From assembly GCA_000687655.1 (NCBI GenBank), contig JHWR01000007.1, forward strand, positions 1-64,000: a stretch of 64,000 bases of DNA, written 5' to 3'. The notes beneath the pieces are model-generated. The model had not been told where the DNA came from. It saw nothing but the letters and a program-made list of their open reading frames with translations, and ran no database searches. The position numbers and the translations under genes were made by a program. Positions 9,733 to 17,903 of this stretch are shown piece after piece (position 1 is the first letter of the stretch; every line of letters starts with the position of its first letter). Source of the stretch: Lachnospiraceae bacterium YSB2008. GTDB lineage: Bacteria; Bacillota; Clostridia; Lachnospirales; Lachnospiraceae.

Positions 9733-11630
9733 GTGCGCCTTGCGGCGCACGTTTCTAATGGGTGAAAGTCCCAAATCCGCCCTAGTAGTGGGAAGGATAT
9801 AGCCAATGACAAGGGTGTCCATCGTGAGGTGGAATCTGAAGGAAGTCAAAGGCAAATCTCTGGTCTGACGAACAGAAATCACATTAGGCTACAGTTACGG
9901 ATAAGGTTGCCAGGCAAACTGAAGTCCAATAACTACTCGGAATTAACTGTGGTAAATGTGGCAGATTGATGGAGTGAAAGAAACGTGTGGTACCAAGGGA
10001 GGTCTTGTCAGCAAGTGAAAACAGAGTGTGAAACTTGTAGTAACAACGAATGGCAAGAAGTCAGCAGAGGTCATAGTACCAGTGTGGTTGCAAACACAGT
10101 GGGAAGGACTGAACTTTAGGAGATGTGAGTAAATGAATGTAACCAATGATGGACTTAAGGACAGACAACTTCATATTGAGGACTATCTGCAAATGGTATC
10201 TGCGGAACAGAGAGAGTATGCAGAAGTGTCCGCCTGTCAGAGGATTACTGAAAACAACGACATCATCACAGATTTTCAAACGGACAAACTGCTGGAGAAG
10301 ATTCTATCTAATGACAATCTCAACAATGCCTACAAGAAGGTAAAATCTAACAAAGGTGCTGGCGGAGTTGATGGGATGAACGTAGATGAACTTCTATCGT
10401 TTCTCAAAGACAATGGAAAGCAACTTAAACAGCAGTTACTGGAAGGAAAATATAAACCCAACCCAGTCCGAAGGGTAGAAATACCCAAAGAAACCAAAGG
10501 TGAGTTTAGAAAACTGGGAGTACCAACAGTAGTAGATCGTGTTTTTCAACAGGCAATCACACAGGTGCTATCACCTGTTTATGAGGAACAGTTTTCAGAA
10601 AACAGTTTTGGCTTTCGACCAGGCAGAGGTGCTCACAATGCACTAAAGCAATGCCAGACAAATGTAAATGATGGTTATGAATACGTGGTAGATATGGATT
10701 TAGAGAAATTCTTTGACACCGTATGCCAGAGCAAACTCGTTGAAGTATTATCACGAACTATCAAGGATGGAAGAGTTATTTCAATCATCCATAAATATCT
10801 CAATGCTGGAGTGATTAGCAGAGGGATATTTGAAAGGACAGAAGTAGGCATGCCACAAGGTGGACCATTAAGCCCACTACTCAGTAACATAATGCTGAAT
10901 GAACTAGACAAGGAATTAATGCTTAGAGGACATCGATTTGTTCGCTATGCAGATGACTGTATGATTTTCTGCAAGAGCAAGAAAAGTGCAGAAAGAACCT
11001 TGGAAAACATCATACCGTTCATTGAAGGGAAACTTTTCTTGAAAGTGAACAAGAATAAAACGTGTGTGGAACATATCAGCAGAGTTAAGTATCTTGGTTA
11101 TTCCTTTTATAAGTATCGAGGGAAGTGCCGATTTAGAGTTCATCCAAAATCTATTGCGAAAATGAAGGACAAAATCCGAGAATTAACAAATCGTAGCAAT
11201 GGATGGGGAAATGAATATCGTGCGTTAAAACTCACTCAATTCATAAGAGGATGGGTAAACTACTTTGGGATGGCGGATATGAAGAAGCTACTTCGAGATA
11301 CAGATGAATGGCTAAGGCATAAGATAAGGACAATCTATTGGAAACAATGGAAGAAGGCTAAAACGAAATTCAAAGAACTCCAAAAGTTAGGCGTGGAAGA
11401 AGGAAAAGCGAGGATATGCGCAAATATGCGTAATGGCAGCTGGTATTGTGGTAGTTATTTCGTATTACAGACTGCGTTTAACAACAAGAAACTCCGGGAA
11501 CTTGGATACCCAACATTCACAGAGTTTTATTTGAAAATATGTGAAAACTAAAGAAGCGCCGTATACGGAACCGTACGTACGGTGCTGTGGGAGGACGGTA
11601 GATAAATTAATTATCTACCTCCTACCCGAT
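9733..11630 (+). mobile_element. Group IIC (bacterial class C) intron, apparently full length
   Basis: The 5' end starts GTGCGCC. It is followed by the conserved domain I strings GGGTGAAAGTCCC, AAGGGTGTCC, GGAATCTGAAGGAAG and GGTCTGACGAACA, and by GAAGTCAGCAGAGGTCATAGTACC ahead of the reverse-transcriptase gene. These resemble what I remember of the Oceanobacillus iheyensis IIC intron. Domain V lies at about 11553-11590 (GCCGTATACGG / CCGTACGTACGG). Domain VI follows, with a GGTAGATAA...TTATCTACC hairpin and the terminal CTCCTACCCGAT. The 3' boundary is set at 11630 by that similarity and may be off by a base or two. Insertion directly behind an intrinsic terminator is diagnostic of class C. 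The non-ORF parts, 9733-10132 and 11552-11630, are ribozyme sequence. Confidence 0.9.
10133..11551 (+). CDS. ltrA: Group II intron reverse transcriptase/maturase
   Basis: This 472-residue intron-encoded protein lies in domain IV. The RT domain shows 'NKGAGGVDGM' (RT0/1), 'KGEFRKLGVPTVVDRVFQQAI', 'FGFRPGRGAHNAL', 'YVVDMDLEKFFDTV' and the catalytic YADD at 272-275. It is followed by the thumb/X maturase region and the 'LTQFIRGWVNYFGMAD' GIIM segment. There is no HNH endonuclease domain, as usual for class C, which depends on nicked or lagging-strand targets. The reading frame is intact and an AGGAG box precedes the ATG, so splicing and mobility may still be active. It acts on its own intron RNA to assist splicing and to copy it into DNA. 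Confidence 0.95.
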   Translation: MNVTNDGLKDRQLHIEDYLQMVSAEQREYAEVSACQRITENNDIITDFQTDKLLEKILSNDNLNNAYKKVKSNKGAGGVDGMNVDELLSFLKDNGKQLKQQLLEGKYKPNPVRRVEIPKETKGEFRKLGVPTVVDRVFQQAITQVLSPVYEEQFSENSFGFRPGRGAHNALKQCQTNVNDGYEYVVDMDLEKFFDTVCQSKLVEVLSRTIKDGRVISIIHKYLNAGVISRGIFERTEVGMPQGGPLSPLLSNIMLNELDKELMLRGHRFVRYADDCMIFCKSKKSAERTLENIIPFIEGKLFLKVNKNKTCVEHISRVKYLGYSFYKYRGKCRFRVHPKSIAKMKDKIRELTNRSNGWGNEYRALKLTQFIRGWVNYFGMADMKKLLRDTDEWLRHKIRTIYWKQWKKAKTKFKELQKLGVEEGKARICANMRNGSWYCGSYFVLQTAFNNKKLRELGYPTFTEFYLKICEN

Positions 11631-11638
11631 TGGCGTAA

Positions 11639-11788
11639 AATGATGCTGTTGAGCAAATTGCCGCAAAGCACGTTTTTACGTTAAAAATGCCGGAAATGAT
11701 AGCTTGGTACATTTTCACAAAGTTATATGTGAAAGATGCACAAGTGAAGCCCTTATGGAAACTGAAAGAAGAACCTTATGTTAAATGA
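11639..11788 (+). pseudogene. Possible 3' remnant of an unidentified gene
   Basis: Directly behind the intron a 49-codon open stretch reads protein-like (NDAVEQIAAKHVF, then PEMIAWYIFTKLYVKD, ending KLKEEPYVK). It has no start codon or ribosome-binding site and is preceded by a TAA at 11636-11638. The composition looks like a real C-terminal helical segment, but I do not recognise the family. It lies downstream of the original terminator, so the intron did not break this gene. It is better read as an older deletion remnant. Chance coding-like sequence cannot be excluded. Confidence 0.3.
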
Positions 11789-11847
11789 ATGAGCGATACA
11801 TTTTTATATATAAAATAAGAACCACGTATTTATGCGGGTTAAAGGCG

Positions 11848-11887
11848 AAAAAGCTAGTGTTTGTTGCGCAACAAATGCTAGCTTTTT
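11848..11887 (+). terminator. Symmetric (bidirectional) terminator upstream of the tad operon
   Basis: Arms AAAAAGCTAG and CTAGCTTTTT enclose a second perfect palindrome TTTGTTG-CG-CAACAAA. The A and T runs on both sides allow it to act in both directions. It insulates the intron region from the Tad operon. Confidence 0.75.
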
Positions 11888-11967
11888 ATAAGTTTACGCG
11901 TCGCTGATTCAGTGGTAATCTTGTCCACACAGAAGGGGATGACCCTTCCAACGAGAGGACTTTTGAT

Positions 11968-12846
11968 ATGACGAAATTGCTGGAGATCGGAATATGTGAC
12001 ACAAACAGACAGTACATGGCTTCACTTGTATCATATATCAATGATGATGAGAGCCTGGGGCAGAGAGCTGTTTCTTTCAGGGAATCATCTGAGATAGATG
12101 ATTACATGGAAAACCACAAACTGGATGTAATCATAGCCGGCAGTTTCTTTCCGTACGATGAGGATGGGAGCGGAGGAATCAGATACGGGAATGTTCCTTG
12201 TCTGATACTTACTGAAGGTGAGGAGTCAGATAAGCGTTATATGACCTCCAGATATCAGAATGCCCGATCGATATGCAGCAGAGCTGCTGCTTTGGTTTCA
12301 GGTAAGAAGAATGATATCTGTAAGGCTGTCGGTACCAGACATGTTACAGCAGTATACTCCCCGTTTGGCAGATGCGGCAAAACCAGGATGGCACGGGAAC
12401 TTGCGGCAAAGGCCGGAACAAAGGGGCTGTATGTCGGCATCGAAGACCTTACAAGCGTTCTTCTCACAAGTGACCTCCTATATCTTGCTAAAACCGGGAA
12501 TGAGAGATTTGGGGAGACTGCTCTGGCAGACATTAAGTCAGAGGACGGAGTGAACGTTCTTAGGCTTTCGGAAAGCTATCTGGATGCTCGACTCCTAACT
12601 GTGAAGGATATGGCTTATATCGCAGACAGTCTTCTTGGTCTCGGCATTCATGAAACTCTGGTGTTTGATATAGGAAGCGCGGTGCCCGCTGATTTTGAAA
12701 TACTGACAGTGTTTGATGAAATTATAGTTCCTGTTCCGGAGGGGGATCTTTATCGAAGAAAGTTCGAGAGTTTTACGAGAATCCTAAGGGGATTTGGACT
12801 GGATGAACTGACAGACAGAATGAATGTGGTGAACGTAAAAAGATGA
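11968..12846 (+). CDS. tadZ: TadZ/CpaE-like MinD-family localisation ATPase
   Basis: This first gene of the Tad operon encodes 292 residues. The N-terminal ~110 residues have a receiver-like fold pattern (LEIGICDTNRQYMASLVSYI), as in CpaE/TadZ. The C-terminal part is a ParA/MinD-type domain with a degenerate Walker A, SPFGRCGKT, at about residue 131, and a late LVFDIGSAVPADFEIL strand. The degenerate P-loop and acidic replacements suggest weak or no ATP turnover, common in TadZ. Family members place the pilus machine at a pole or focus. The start is supported by AGAGGA 8 bases upstream. The stop overlaps the next start by 4 bases, so translation is coupled. Confidence 0.75.
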   Translation: MTKLLEIGICDTNRQYMASLVSYINDDESLGQRAVSFRESSEIDDYMENHKLDVIIAGSFFPYDEDGSGGIRYGNVPCLILTEGEESDKRYMTSRYQNARSICSRAAALVSGKKNDICKAVGTRHVTAVYSPFGRCGKTRMARELAAKAGTKGLYVGIEDLTSVLLTSDLLYLAKTGNERFGETALADIKSEDGVNVLRLSESYLDARLLTVKDMAYIADSLLGLGIHETLVFDIGSAVPADFEILTVFDEIIVPVPEGDLYRRKFESFTRILRGFGLDELTDRMNVVNVKR

Positions 12847-14081
12847 AAGATGAGATGCAGAGACAGGTAAGTGAGACTGTAAGGCGTCGTCTTGAGGATG
12901 AAGAGGAGATTGATGACGGCAAGGTTGACAGGGTTATAGATGAGGCACTCCTTGATGCAATTGGAGACAGATATATACCGCTTGCAGTGAAGCTTTCAAT
13001 CAAGAAGGATGTTTTCAATTCCATAAGACGCTTCGATGTTCTGTCAAACCTGCTTGAGGACGAGGATATCACAGAAATAATGATAAATGGATATGACAGA
13101 ATATTCCTGGAAAAGGCGGGAAGGATAGAGCGTTCTGAAGTGAGCTTTGAGTCTCAAGAGAAACTCATGACGGTAGTTCAGAACATAGTTTCACGAACCA
13201 ACAGACGTGTAAATGAAACGAATCCGATAGCTGATGCGATACTGCCTGATGGTTCGAGGGTGAACATAGTTTTGAATGGTGTTTCCTGCGACGGAACGAC
13301 AGTCACCATACGAAAGTTTCCCAAAGAAATCATGGGAATGAAAGAGCTCATAGAACTGGGAGCCATAGACAGAGGTACAGCAGATTTTCTGGGCGTGCTT
13401 GTGAAGGCTGGCTATAACATTTTCATATCCGGAGGAACCGGGGCAGGGAAGACTACATTTCTGAATGCACTTTCCGAATATATACCTAAGGATGAAAGGG
13501 TCATTACGATAGAAGACTCGGCTGAACTTCGGATAAAAGGAGTTGAGAATCTTGTCAGGCTTGAAGCGAGAACAACGAATGTCGAGGGCGAGAATGAAAT
13601 AACCATAAGGGACCTGATAAGAACATCACTTCGCATGCGGCCTGATCGGATTATAGTCGGAGAATGCAGGGATGCTGCAGCGATAGATATGCTTGCGGCT
13701 ATGAATACGGGGCATGACGGAAGTATATCGACAGGACATGCGAACAGTGCCGAGGATATGATGTTAAGGCTTGAAAGTATGGTGCTTATGGGAGTGGAAT
13801 TACCTGTTCTTGCCATCAGACAGCAGATTGCTTCGGCAATAGATATAGTAATACATCTGGGGAGGCTCAGAGACAGAAGCAGGAAGGTACTTGGAATAAG
13901 TGAGGTGATAGGGATGAAGGATGGAGAAATCATACTGAGTAAGCTTTATGAATTTGAAGAGGATTCGGAAAAGACGGGACGCATAGTCGGACATCTTAAA
14001 AAGGTGAAAGATCTGATGCATGTGGGCAAGCTGGCATCTGCCGGATATCTGAATGTTATCAGGGAAGAGACAGCGGTATGA
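12843..14081 (+). CDS. cpaF: Tad pilus secretion ATPase CpaF/TadA
   Basis: This 412-residue GSPE/VirB11-class hexameric ATPase powers Flp pilus extension and retraction. The N-terminal domain (~1-170) contains the CpaF-typical 'ITEIMINGYDRIFLEKAGRI' and 'VSRTNRRVNETNPIADAILPDGSRVNIV'. The motor domain has Walker A GGTGAGKT (197-204) and 'VITIEDSAELRI' (Asp box). It continues with 'LRMRPDRIIVGECRDAAAIDMLAAMNTGHDGSISTGHANSAEDMMLRLE', covering Walker B and His box. All key residues are present and the length is normal. It overlaps both neighbours by 4 bases (ATGA junctions). Confidence 0.95.
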   Translation: MKDEMQRQVSETVRRRLEDEEEIDDGKVDRVIDEALLDAIGDRYIPLAVKLSIKKDVFNSIRRFDVLSNLLEDEDITEIMINGYDRIFLEKAGRIERSEVSFESQEKLMTVVQNIVSRTNRRVNETNPIADAILPDGSRVNIVLNGVSCDGTTVTIRKFPKEIMGMKELIELGAIDRGTADFLGVLVKAGYNIFISGGTGAGKTTFLNALSEYIPKDERVITIEDSAELRIKGVENLVRLEARTTNVEGENEITIRDLIRTSLRMRPDRIIVGECRDAAAIDMLAAMNTGHDGSISTGHANSAEDMMLRLESMVLMGVELPVLAIRQQIASAIDIVIHLGRLRDRSRKVLGISEVIGMKDGEIILSKLYEFEEDSEKTGRIVGHLKKVKDLMHVGKLASAGYLNVIREETAV

Positions 14082-14833
14082 AGAACAGGCTTAAAAAGGG
14101 TCAGTTAAGGAAACACGGATTCAGAACTGTAGCCGGGAGCTTTCTAGTATCTGCCGTGGTAACTGTTATGACAGCATATCTTTTCTTTGATTCTATGTTA
14201 GGTATGATACCGGCCGGTTTTATAGGTTATCTTTTGTACAGAAAGTGCATAAAGGCGGCAGAAGAAAAAGAAAAGCTGGAGCTTCTCAGCGAGTTCGGAA
14301 CACTGATCAATACAGTCGCTGCATCACTGTCGTCGGGAATGTCCGTAGAAAATGCATTTAAGGGGGCAGGACGTGATCTGGACAGAGTTTATGACAGAAA
14401 CCATATCATAATGAAGGAACTTAGGATAATTGAAAAGAAGCTGGAGACAGGAGAACATCTGCACGATGCTCTCTACGATATGGCGGAGAGACATGAACAG
14501 GAGGAAATCAGAGATTTTGCAGGCGTTCTGGCGACTATAGAGAGAACCGGCGGAAATACGATAAAAATCATAAAGAAGACTGTCGAGACCATAACTGGCA
14601 GGATAGAACTTCGTGAAGAGATAGGTGTAATGGTGGCAGGAAAGAAGCTGGAACAGAGGATTATGACATGCATGCCGTTTGTGATAGTTTTGTATCTTCG
14701 GTTCAGTAATGCTGAATACCTTGAACCGCTTTACGGGAGCGTAGGCGGAAGGCTTGTTATGTGCATTGCTCTGGCCGGAATAGCATTGGCAGATCATCTG
14801 GGAAGCCGGATAACTGACTGGAATACACTTTGA
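14078..14833 (+). CDS. tadB: Tad inner-membrane platform protein TadB
   Basis: This 251-residue T2SSF-type platform protein has an N-terminal helix pair (about 20-60). A cytoplasmic four-helix bundle with LSSGMSVENAFKGAGRDL, KLETGEHLHDALYDMAER and ATIERTGGNTIKI follows, then C-terminal membrane helices. With TadC it forms the membrane base on which the CpaF ATPase acts. Its start overlaps the cpaF stop by 4 bases, indicating coupled translation. It is slightly shorter than proteobacterial TadB. Confidence 0.85.
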   Translation: MKNRLKKGQLRKHGFRTVAGSFLVSAVVTVMTAYLFFDSMLGMIPAGFIGYLLYRKCIKAAEEKEKLELLSEFGTLINTVAASLSSGMSVENAFKGAGRDLDRVYDRNHIIMKELRIIEKKLETGEHLHDALYDMAERHEQEEIRDFAGVLATIERTGGNTIKIIKKTVETITGRIELREEIGVMVAGKKLEQRIMTCMPFVIVLYLRFSNAEYLEPLYGSVGGRLVMCIALAGIALADHLGSRITDWNTL

Positions 14834-14885
14834 TCGTTTTGCAATGTATGTCGGCAGATAAAGACAGTGGAAAGGAGGAAGGCAT

Positions 14886-16208
14886 TTGAAGTTATTTCGC
14901 CGATTGGCATCGTATCTGCTGAATCATATAAAAATACCCGCTCTTAGGAGAATGGTTGAAAGAAGACTCCGGAAGAAGGAGGTACTGGGCAGGGGCAGGC
15001 TCATGGAAGAAACAGATAAGTTTCTGGCGGAGGTTTTGGCTTATGCACTTATGATTTTCACCGGGCTTCTGATACTCTCAGGAATAGTTCTGATAAAAGG
15101 TAAAAAGGAAGACAGCAGGGCACTGAAAAGACCTGAAGTAGGAGATAACGACAGAGTATATGTAATTGAATTATTAAAAGAAAATGAGGTCTGGTCAGAG
15201 GATTTTAAGCTTTCAGCAAGGAGTTACACGGAGGATGAGTTTTTTGACATGGCTTCAGCTGCTGAAGATTTTATAAGAAGCGTTTATCTTATGGATAATC
15301 AGGATGAAGACCATATAAGGACGGACTTGTATCTCCCCGAAAGTGATGAAACAGGTACGCTGTCTATAGAATGGAAGAGTGAGGATCCCTTGGTCCTGAA
15401 CAGATACGGAGCAGTGGATTCAAAAGAGCTGAAAGAAGCAGAGAAAGTGCATCTTGAAGGAAGGATAAGTTATGAAGAATATGAGAAAACCATAGAACTG
15501 GATGTAAAGATACTTCCATATGATGATGAAATGGATGAGCTTTCTATCGCAGTTAAAGAACTTGAAGACATGCAGGAAGAGTCCAGAGAGAATGAGGACT
15601 TTCAACTGCCTGAAAGTATTCAGGGATTCAATGTGAGAAGAAAGGGTGATGAAGGTGGAACGGCTTTGCAGCTTATAGCTATGGCATTTATCATAACGGC
15701 CGTCTTCATTTACTACAGAATATACCTTCTGGGAGAAGCAGGTAAGAAACGTGACAGGATTCTTATGGACAGATACTACAGTTTTATTAATAAGCTGATA
15801 CTTGGACTCTCCTCAGGGATGAACCTGCGCGGTGCATTTGCCCGTATGGTAGAAGATGAGAAGAGAGAAAAAGTACGTGACTGTGATGTGCTGTACCGGG
15901 AAATACAGGTGGCACTTAACGAGATTAACAGTGGTATCCCTGAAGAGGAAGCGTATACGGGTTTGGGAAAACGTATAGGTATTCCGGAATATATAAGGGC
16001 TATGTCGCTGATCGAACAGAATCTTTGTCATGGCAATAAAGACCTCATTAAGCTTCTGGAGGAAGAAGAACGAAAAGCCAGATTTCAGAACAGAGAAAGA
16101 GCGAAGAAGAGAGGAGAGGAGGCATCTGAGAAGCTGCTCTTCCCAATGCTAATACTCCTCCTTGTAGTAATTGGGATAGTCATATATCCCGCATTCATTA
16201 ATATCTAG
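14886..16208 (+). CDS. tadC: TadC-like platform protein with inserted extracytoplasmic domain
   Basis: This 440-residue protein has a TTG start at 14886, chosen because AGGAGG lies 6-7 bases upstream. A first helix (about 52-73) is followed by ~180 acidic, hydrophilic residues. The insert (e.g. 'RSYTEDEFFDMASAAEDFI', 'RISYEEYEKTIELDVKIL') probably lies outside the membrane. A second helix near residue 260 leads into the T2SSF bundle (LILGLSSGMNLRGAFARM, INSGIPEEEAYTGLGKRIG) and a last helix. The C-terminal half is clearly TadC. The long insert is not part of typical TadC and may reach the pilus or wall. It lies in the tad operon, ten bases ahead of the pilin gene. Confidence 0.8.
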   Translation: MKLFRRLASYLLNHIKIPALRRMVERRLRKKEVLGRGRLMEETDKFLAEVLAYALMIFTGLLILSGIVLIKGKKEDSRALKRPEVGDNDRVYVIELLKENEVWSEDFKLSARSYTEDEFFDMASAAEDFIRSVYLMDNQDEDHIRTDLYLPESDETGTLSIEWKSEDPLVLNRYGAVDSKELKEAEKVHLEGRISYEEYEKTIELDVKILPYDDEMDELSIAVKELEDMQEESRENEDFQLPESIQGFNVRRKGDEGGTALQLIAMAFIITAVFIYYRIYLLGEAGKKRDRILMDRYYSFINKLILGLSSGMNLRGAFARMVEDEKREKVRDCDVLYREIQVALNEINSGIPEEEAYTGLGKRIGIPEYIRAMSLIEQNLCHGNKDLIKLLEEEERKARFQNRERAKKRGEEASEKLLFPMLILLLVVIGIVIYPAFINI

Positions 16209-16218
16209 GAGGTGTGTC

Positions 16219-16386
16219 ATGAAATATCTCAGAGAGATGAATAACAATAAAGGTGTTGCTGCTGTTGAAGTAATACTTATACTGGTTGTTCTCATAAGCC
16301 TCGTGATCATATTCAAGGATCAGATAACGACATTGGTTGAGGCTATATGGAAGTCCATAAACAGCAATGCACATAAGATTTACTAA
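16219..16386 (+). CDS. flp: Flp1-type type IVb pilin
   Basis: This gene encodes a 55-residue peptide. It starts MKYLREMNNNKGVAAVEVIL, a short basic leader followed by the class IV cleavage region (…NKG|VAAVEV, with the conserved Glu). A hydrophobic stem VILILVVLISLVIIF and a short polar tail (WKSINSNAHKIY) follow. This matches Flp pilins, the major subunit of Tad pili, processed by an A24 peptidase such as the one at 45.6 kb. AGGAGG sits 6 bases before the ATG. Only one pilin copy is present. Confidence 0.9.
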   Translation: MKYLREMNNNKGVAAVEVILILVVLISLVIIFKDQITTLVEAIWKSINSNAHKIY

Positions 16387-16419
16387 GACAGAATGTTTTA
16401 ATTCAGGAGGTCAGGAGCA

Positions 16420-17871
16420 GTGAATAATAAAGGTCAGGTTACGGTATTCATATCAATGGTACTTGTGGTGCTTATGATATTTATCCCGGCTGTTATACAC
16501 GGCATAAATGTCCAATGCGCAAATACAAAGGCTGTGACATTATTCAGAACAGCAGAATCAGGAGTCAAGGCTGACTATAACAGATACATATTTGACGAAT
16601 ATCACTTGCTTCTTATCGATAAAGATTACTATGGGAAAGGAGAAGGAATGATAGAGGAACTTATCGATAGCAGTCTTCGTGCCAATCTGGGAGATGCTTT
16701 CACCATTGAGAGCGTCGAGCTGGCCGGCGTTACATCTCTGATGGATGATGATCTTCTGGAATTCAGGAATGAAATATCAGAGTATTTCGTATACGGGGCA
16801 CTGGATTCTGCTATAGATAAAGTTTCCGAATATATAGAGGGTGATTTTGGAATGTCAGATTCCGATATAGATGAAATGAAGAAAAAAACAGGTGGATATG
16901 ACGGAAAGGAAACTGAGGGAGGAACATCTGCACCGTCTGACGAAGATGACGAGGAAACGGTACAAAAGAAAATGTCATATCAGGAGGCGAAGAAAAAAGA
17001 TCCGAGAAAGTCAGTATCTCTATGGGCTAAGCTTGGAATAGGGAATCTTATTAAACCTGACTCGCTTTTGTTCAGTGACACGGTTCTTAATCAGAAAGAA
17101 CTCCCTTCCTATGGACATACCGGTTTATTCTCATCGCCGAATATAGATACGGATTTCAACAGCTTCAATAACCTCCGTTCATATCTCGAGAAGGAGAAAC
17201 TTACCGGAGGGAAGCTCATAAATAATGCAGAGCTCCTTTGTTATGCGGATAAACTGTTCAGCTCTGCGGTTACAAAAAAGAATTCAGGAGAAGTGCTGCG
17301 ACTGGAGAAGGAGTATCTTATAGCCGGGCATGATACGGATATTGAGAATTATAACTTCGTCGTAAATGAACTGCTGGCGATGAAGTTTGTTCCAAATCTT
17401 GTATACCTTCTTAATGATTCTGAGAAGATGAGTGAGATAGAGGCGGTTGCATCGGCAATAGCTATTCTTGTACCGCCGGCTGAACCGGTTATTGAATATC
17501 TGATAACTGCCTGCTGGGCGTATGCAGAATCTGTAGTGGATGTATACCGGCTGCTCCGGGGTAACAAGGTTACCCTGATTAAAACAAAGGATACATGGAA
17601 AACATCTCTTGATCATCTGTCAGATTTTGCTTTGGCTAAGAATGATGATTCTGACGCGCTGGGACTGAGCTATGATCAATATCTTATAGTTCTTATGGCA
17701 TTAACGCCCAATTCGGTAGCTTACAGAATGCTTGATGTGATAGAGGAAAACACTGTTCATGCCGGCTATGAGGGATTCAGTATGAAGAATGCCATAACGG
17801 AGTTCAGGGTAAATGCGTGTATTTCATATGGAAGTAATGAGTTTTATTTCATGGAATCGGCAGGATTTTGA
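16420..17871 (+). CDS. DUF5702-type Tad-associated pseudopilin-like protein
   Basis: This 483-residue protein has a GTG start at 16420, supported by AGGAGG 9 bases upstream. It begins with NNKGQVTVFISMVLVVLMIFIPAVI, which resembles a TadG/TadE prepilin leader with one N-terminal membrane anchor. A long extracellular part follows. A Lys/Glu-rich low-complexity stretch lies at about 150-200, and a helical hydrophobic region near 345-385 (IAILVPPAEPVIEYLITACW). DUF5702 proteins occur in Clostridia Tad operons. They are probably minor pilins or assembly factors, but no biochemical role is established. Confidence 0.7.
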   Translation: MNNKGQVTVFISMVLVVLMIFIPAVIHGINVQCANTKAVTLFRTAESGVKADYNRYIFDEYHLLLIDKDYYGKGEGMIEELIDSSLRANLGDAFTIESVELAGVTSLMDDDLLEFRNEISEYFVYGALDSAIDKVSEYIEGDFGMSDSDIDEMKKKTGGYDGKETEGGTSAPSDEDDEETVQKKMSYQEAKKKDPRKSVSLWAKLGIGNLIKPDSLLFSDTVLNQKELPSYGHTGLFSSPNIDTDFNSFNNLRSYLEKEKLTGGKLINNAELLCYADKLFSSAVTKKNSGEVLRLEKEYLIAGHDTDIENYNFVVNELLAMKFVPNLVYLLNDSEKMSEIEAVASAIAILVPPAEPVIEYLITACWAYAESVVDVYRLLRGNKVTLIKTKDTWKTSLDHLSDFALAKNDDSDALGLSYDQYLIVLMALTPNSVAYRMLDVIEENTVHAGYEGFSMKNAITEFRVNACISYGSNEFYFMESAGF

Positions 17872-17903
17872 TATAGATACGGAAGGACGGATATTTCGAG
17901 CAA

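Noticed and set aside
11639-11788. Idea that the group II intron interrupted a gene
   Set aside because: The sequence upstream of the intron is a terminator, not coding, and an in-frame TAA precedes the remnant; the intron chose the terminator as class C introns do.
13412-13933. 173-codon minus-strand ORF inside cpaF
   Set aside because: Mirror frame of a strongly conserved ATPase, Ser/Ile-rich low-information translation.
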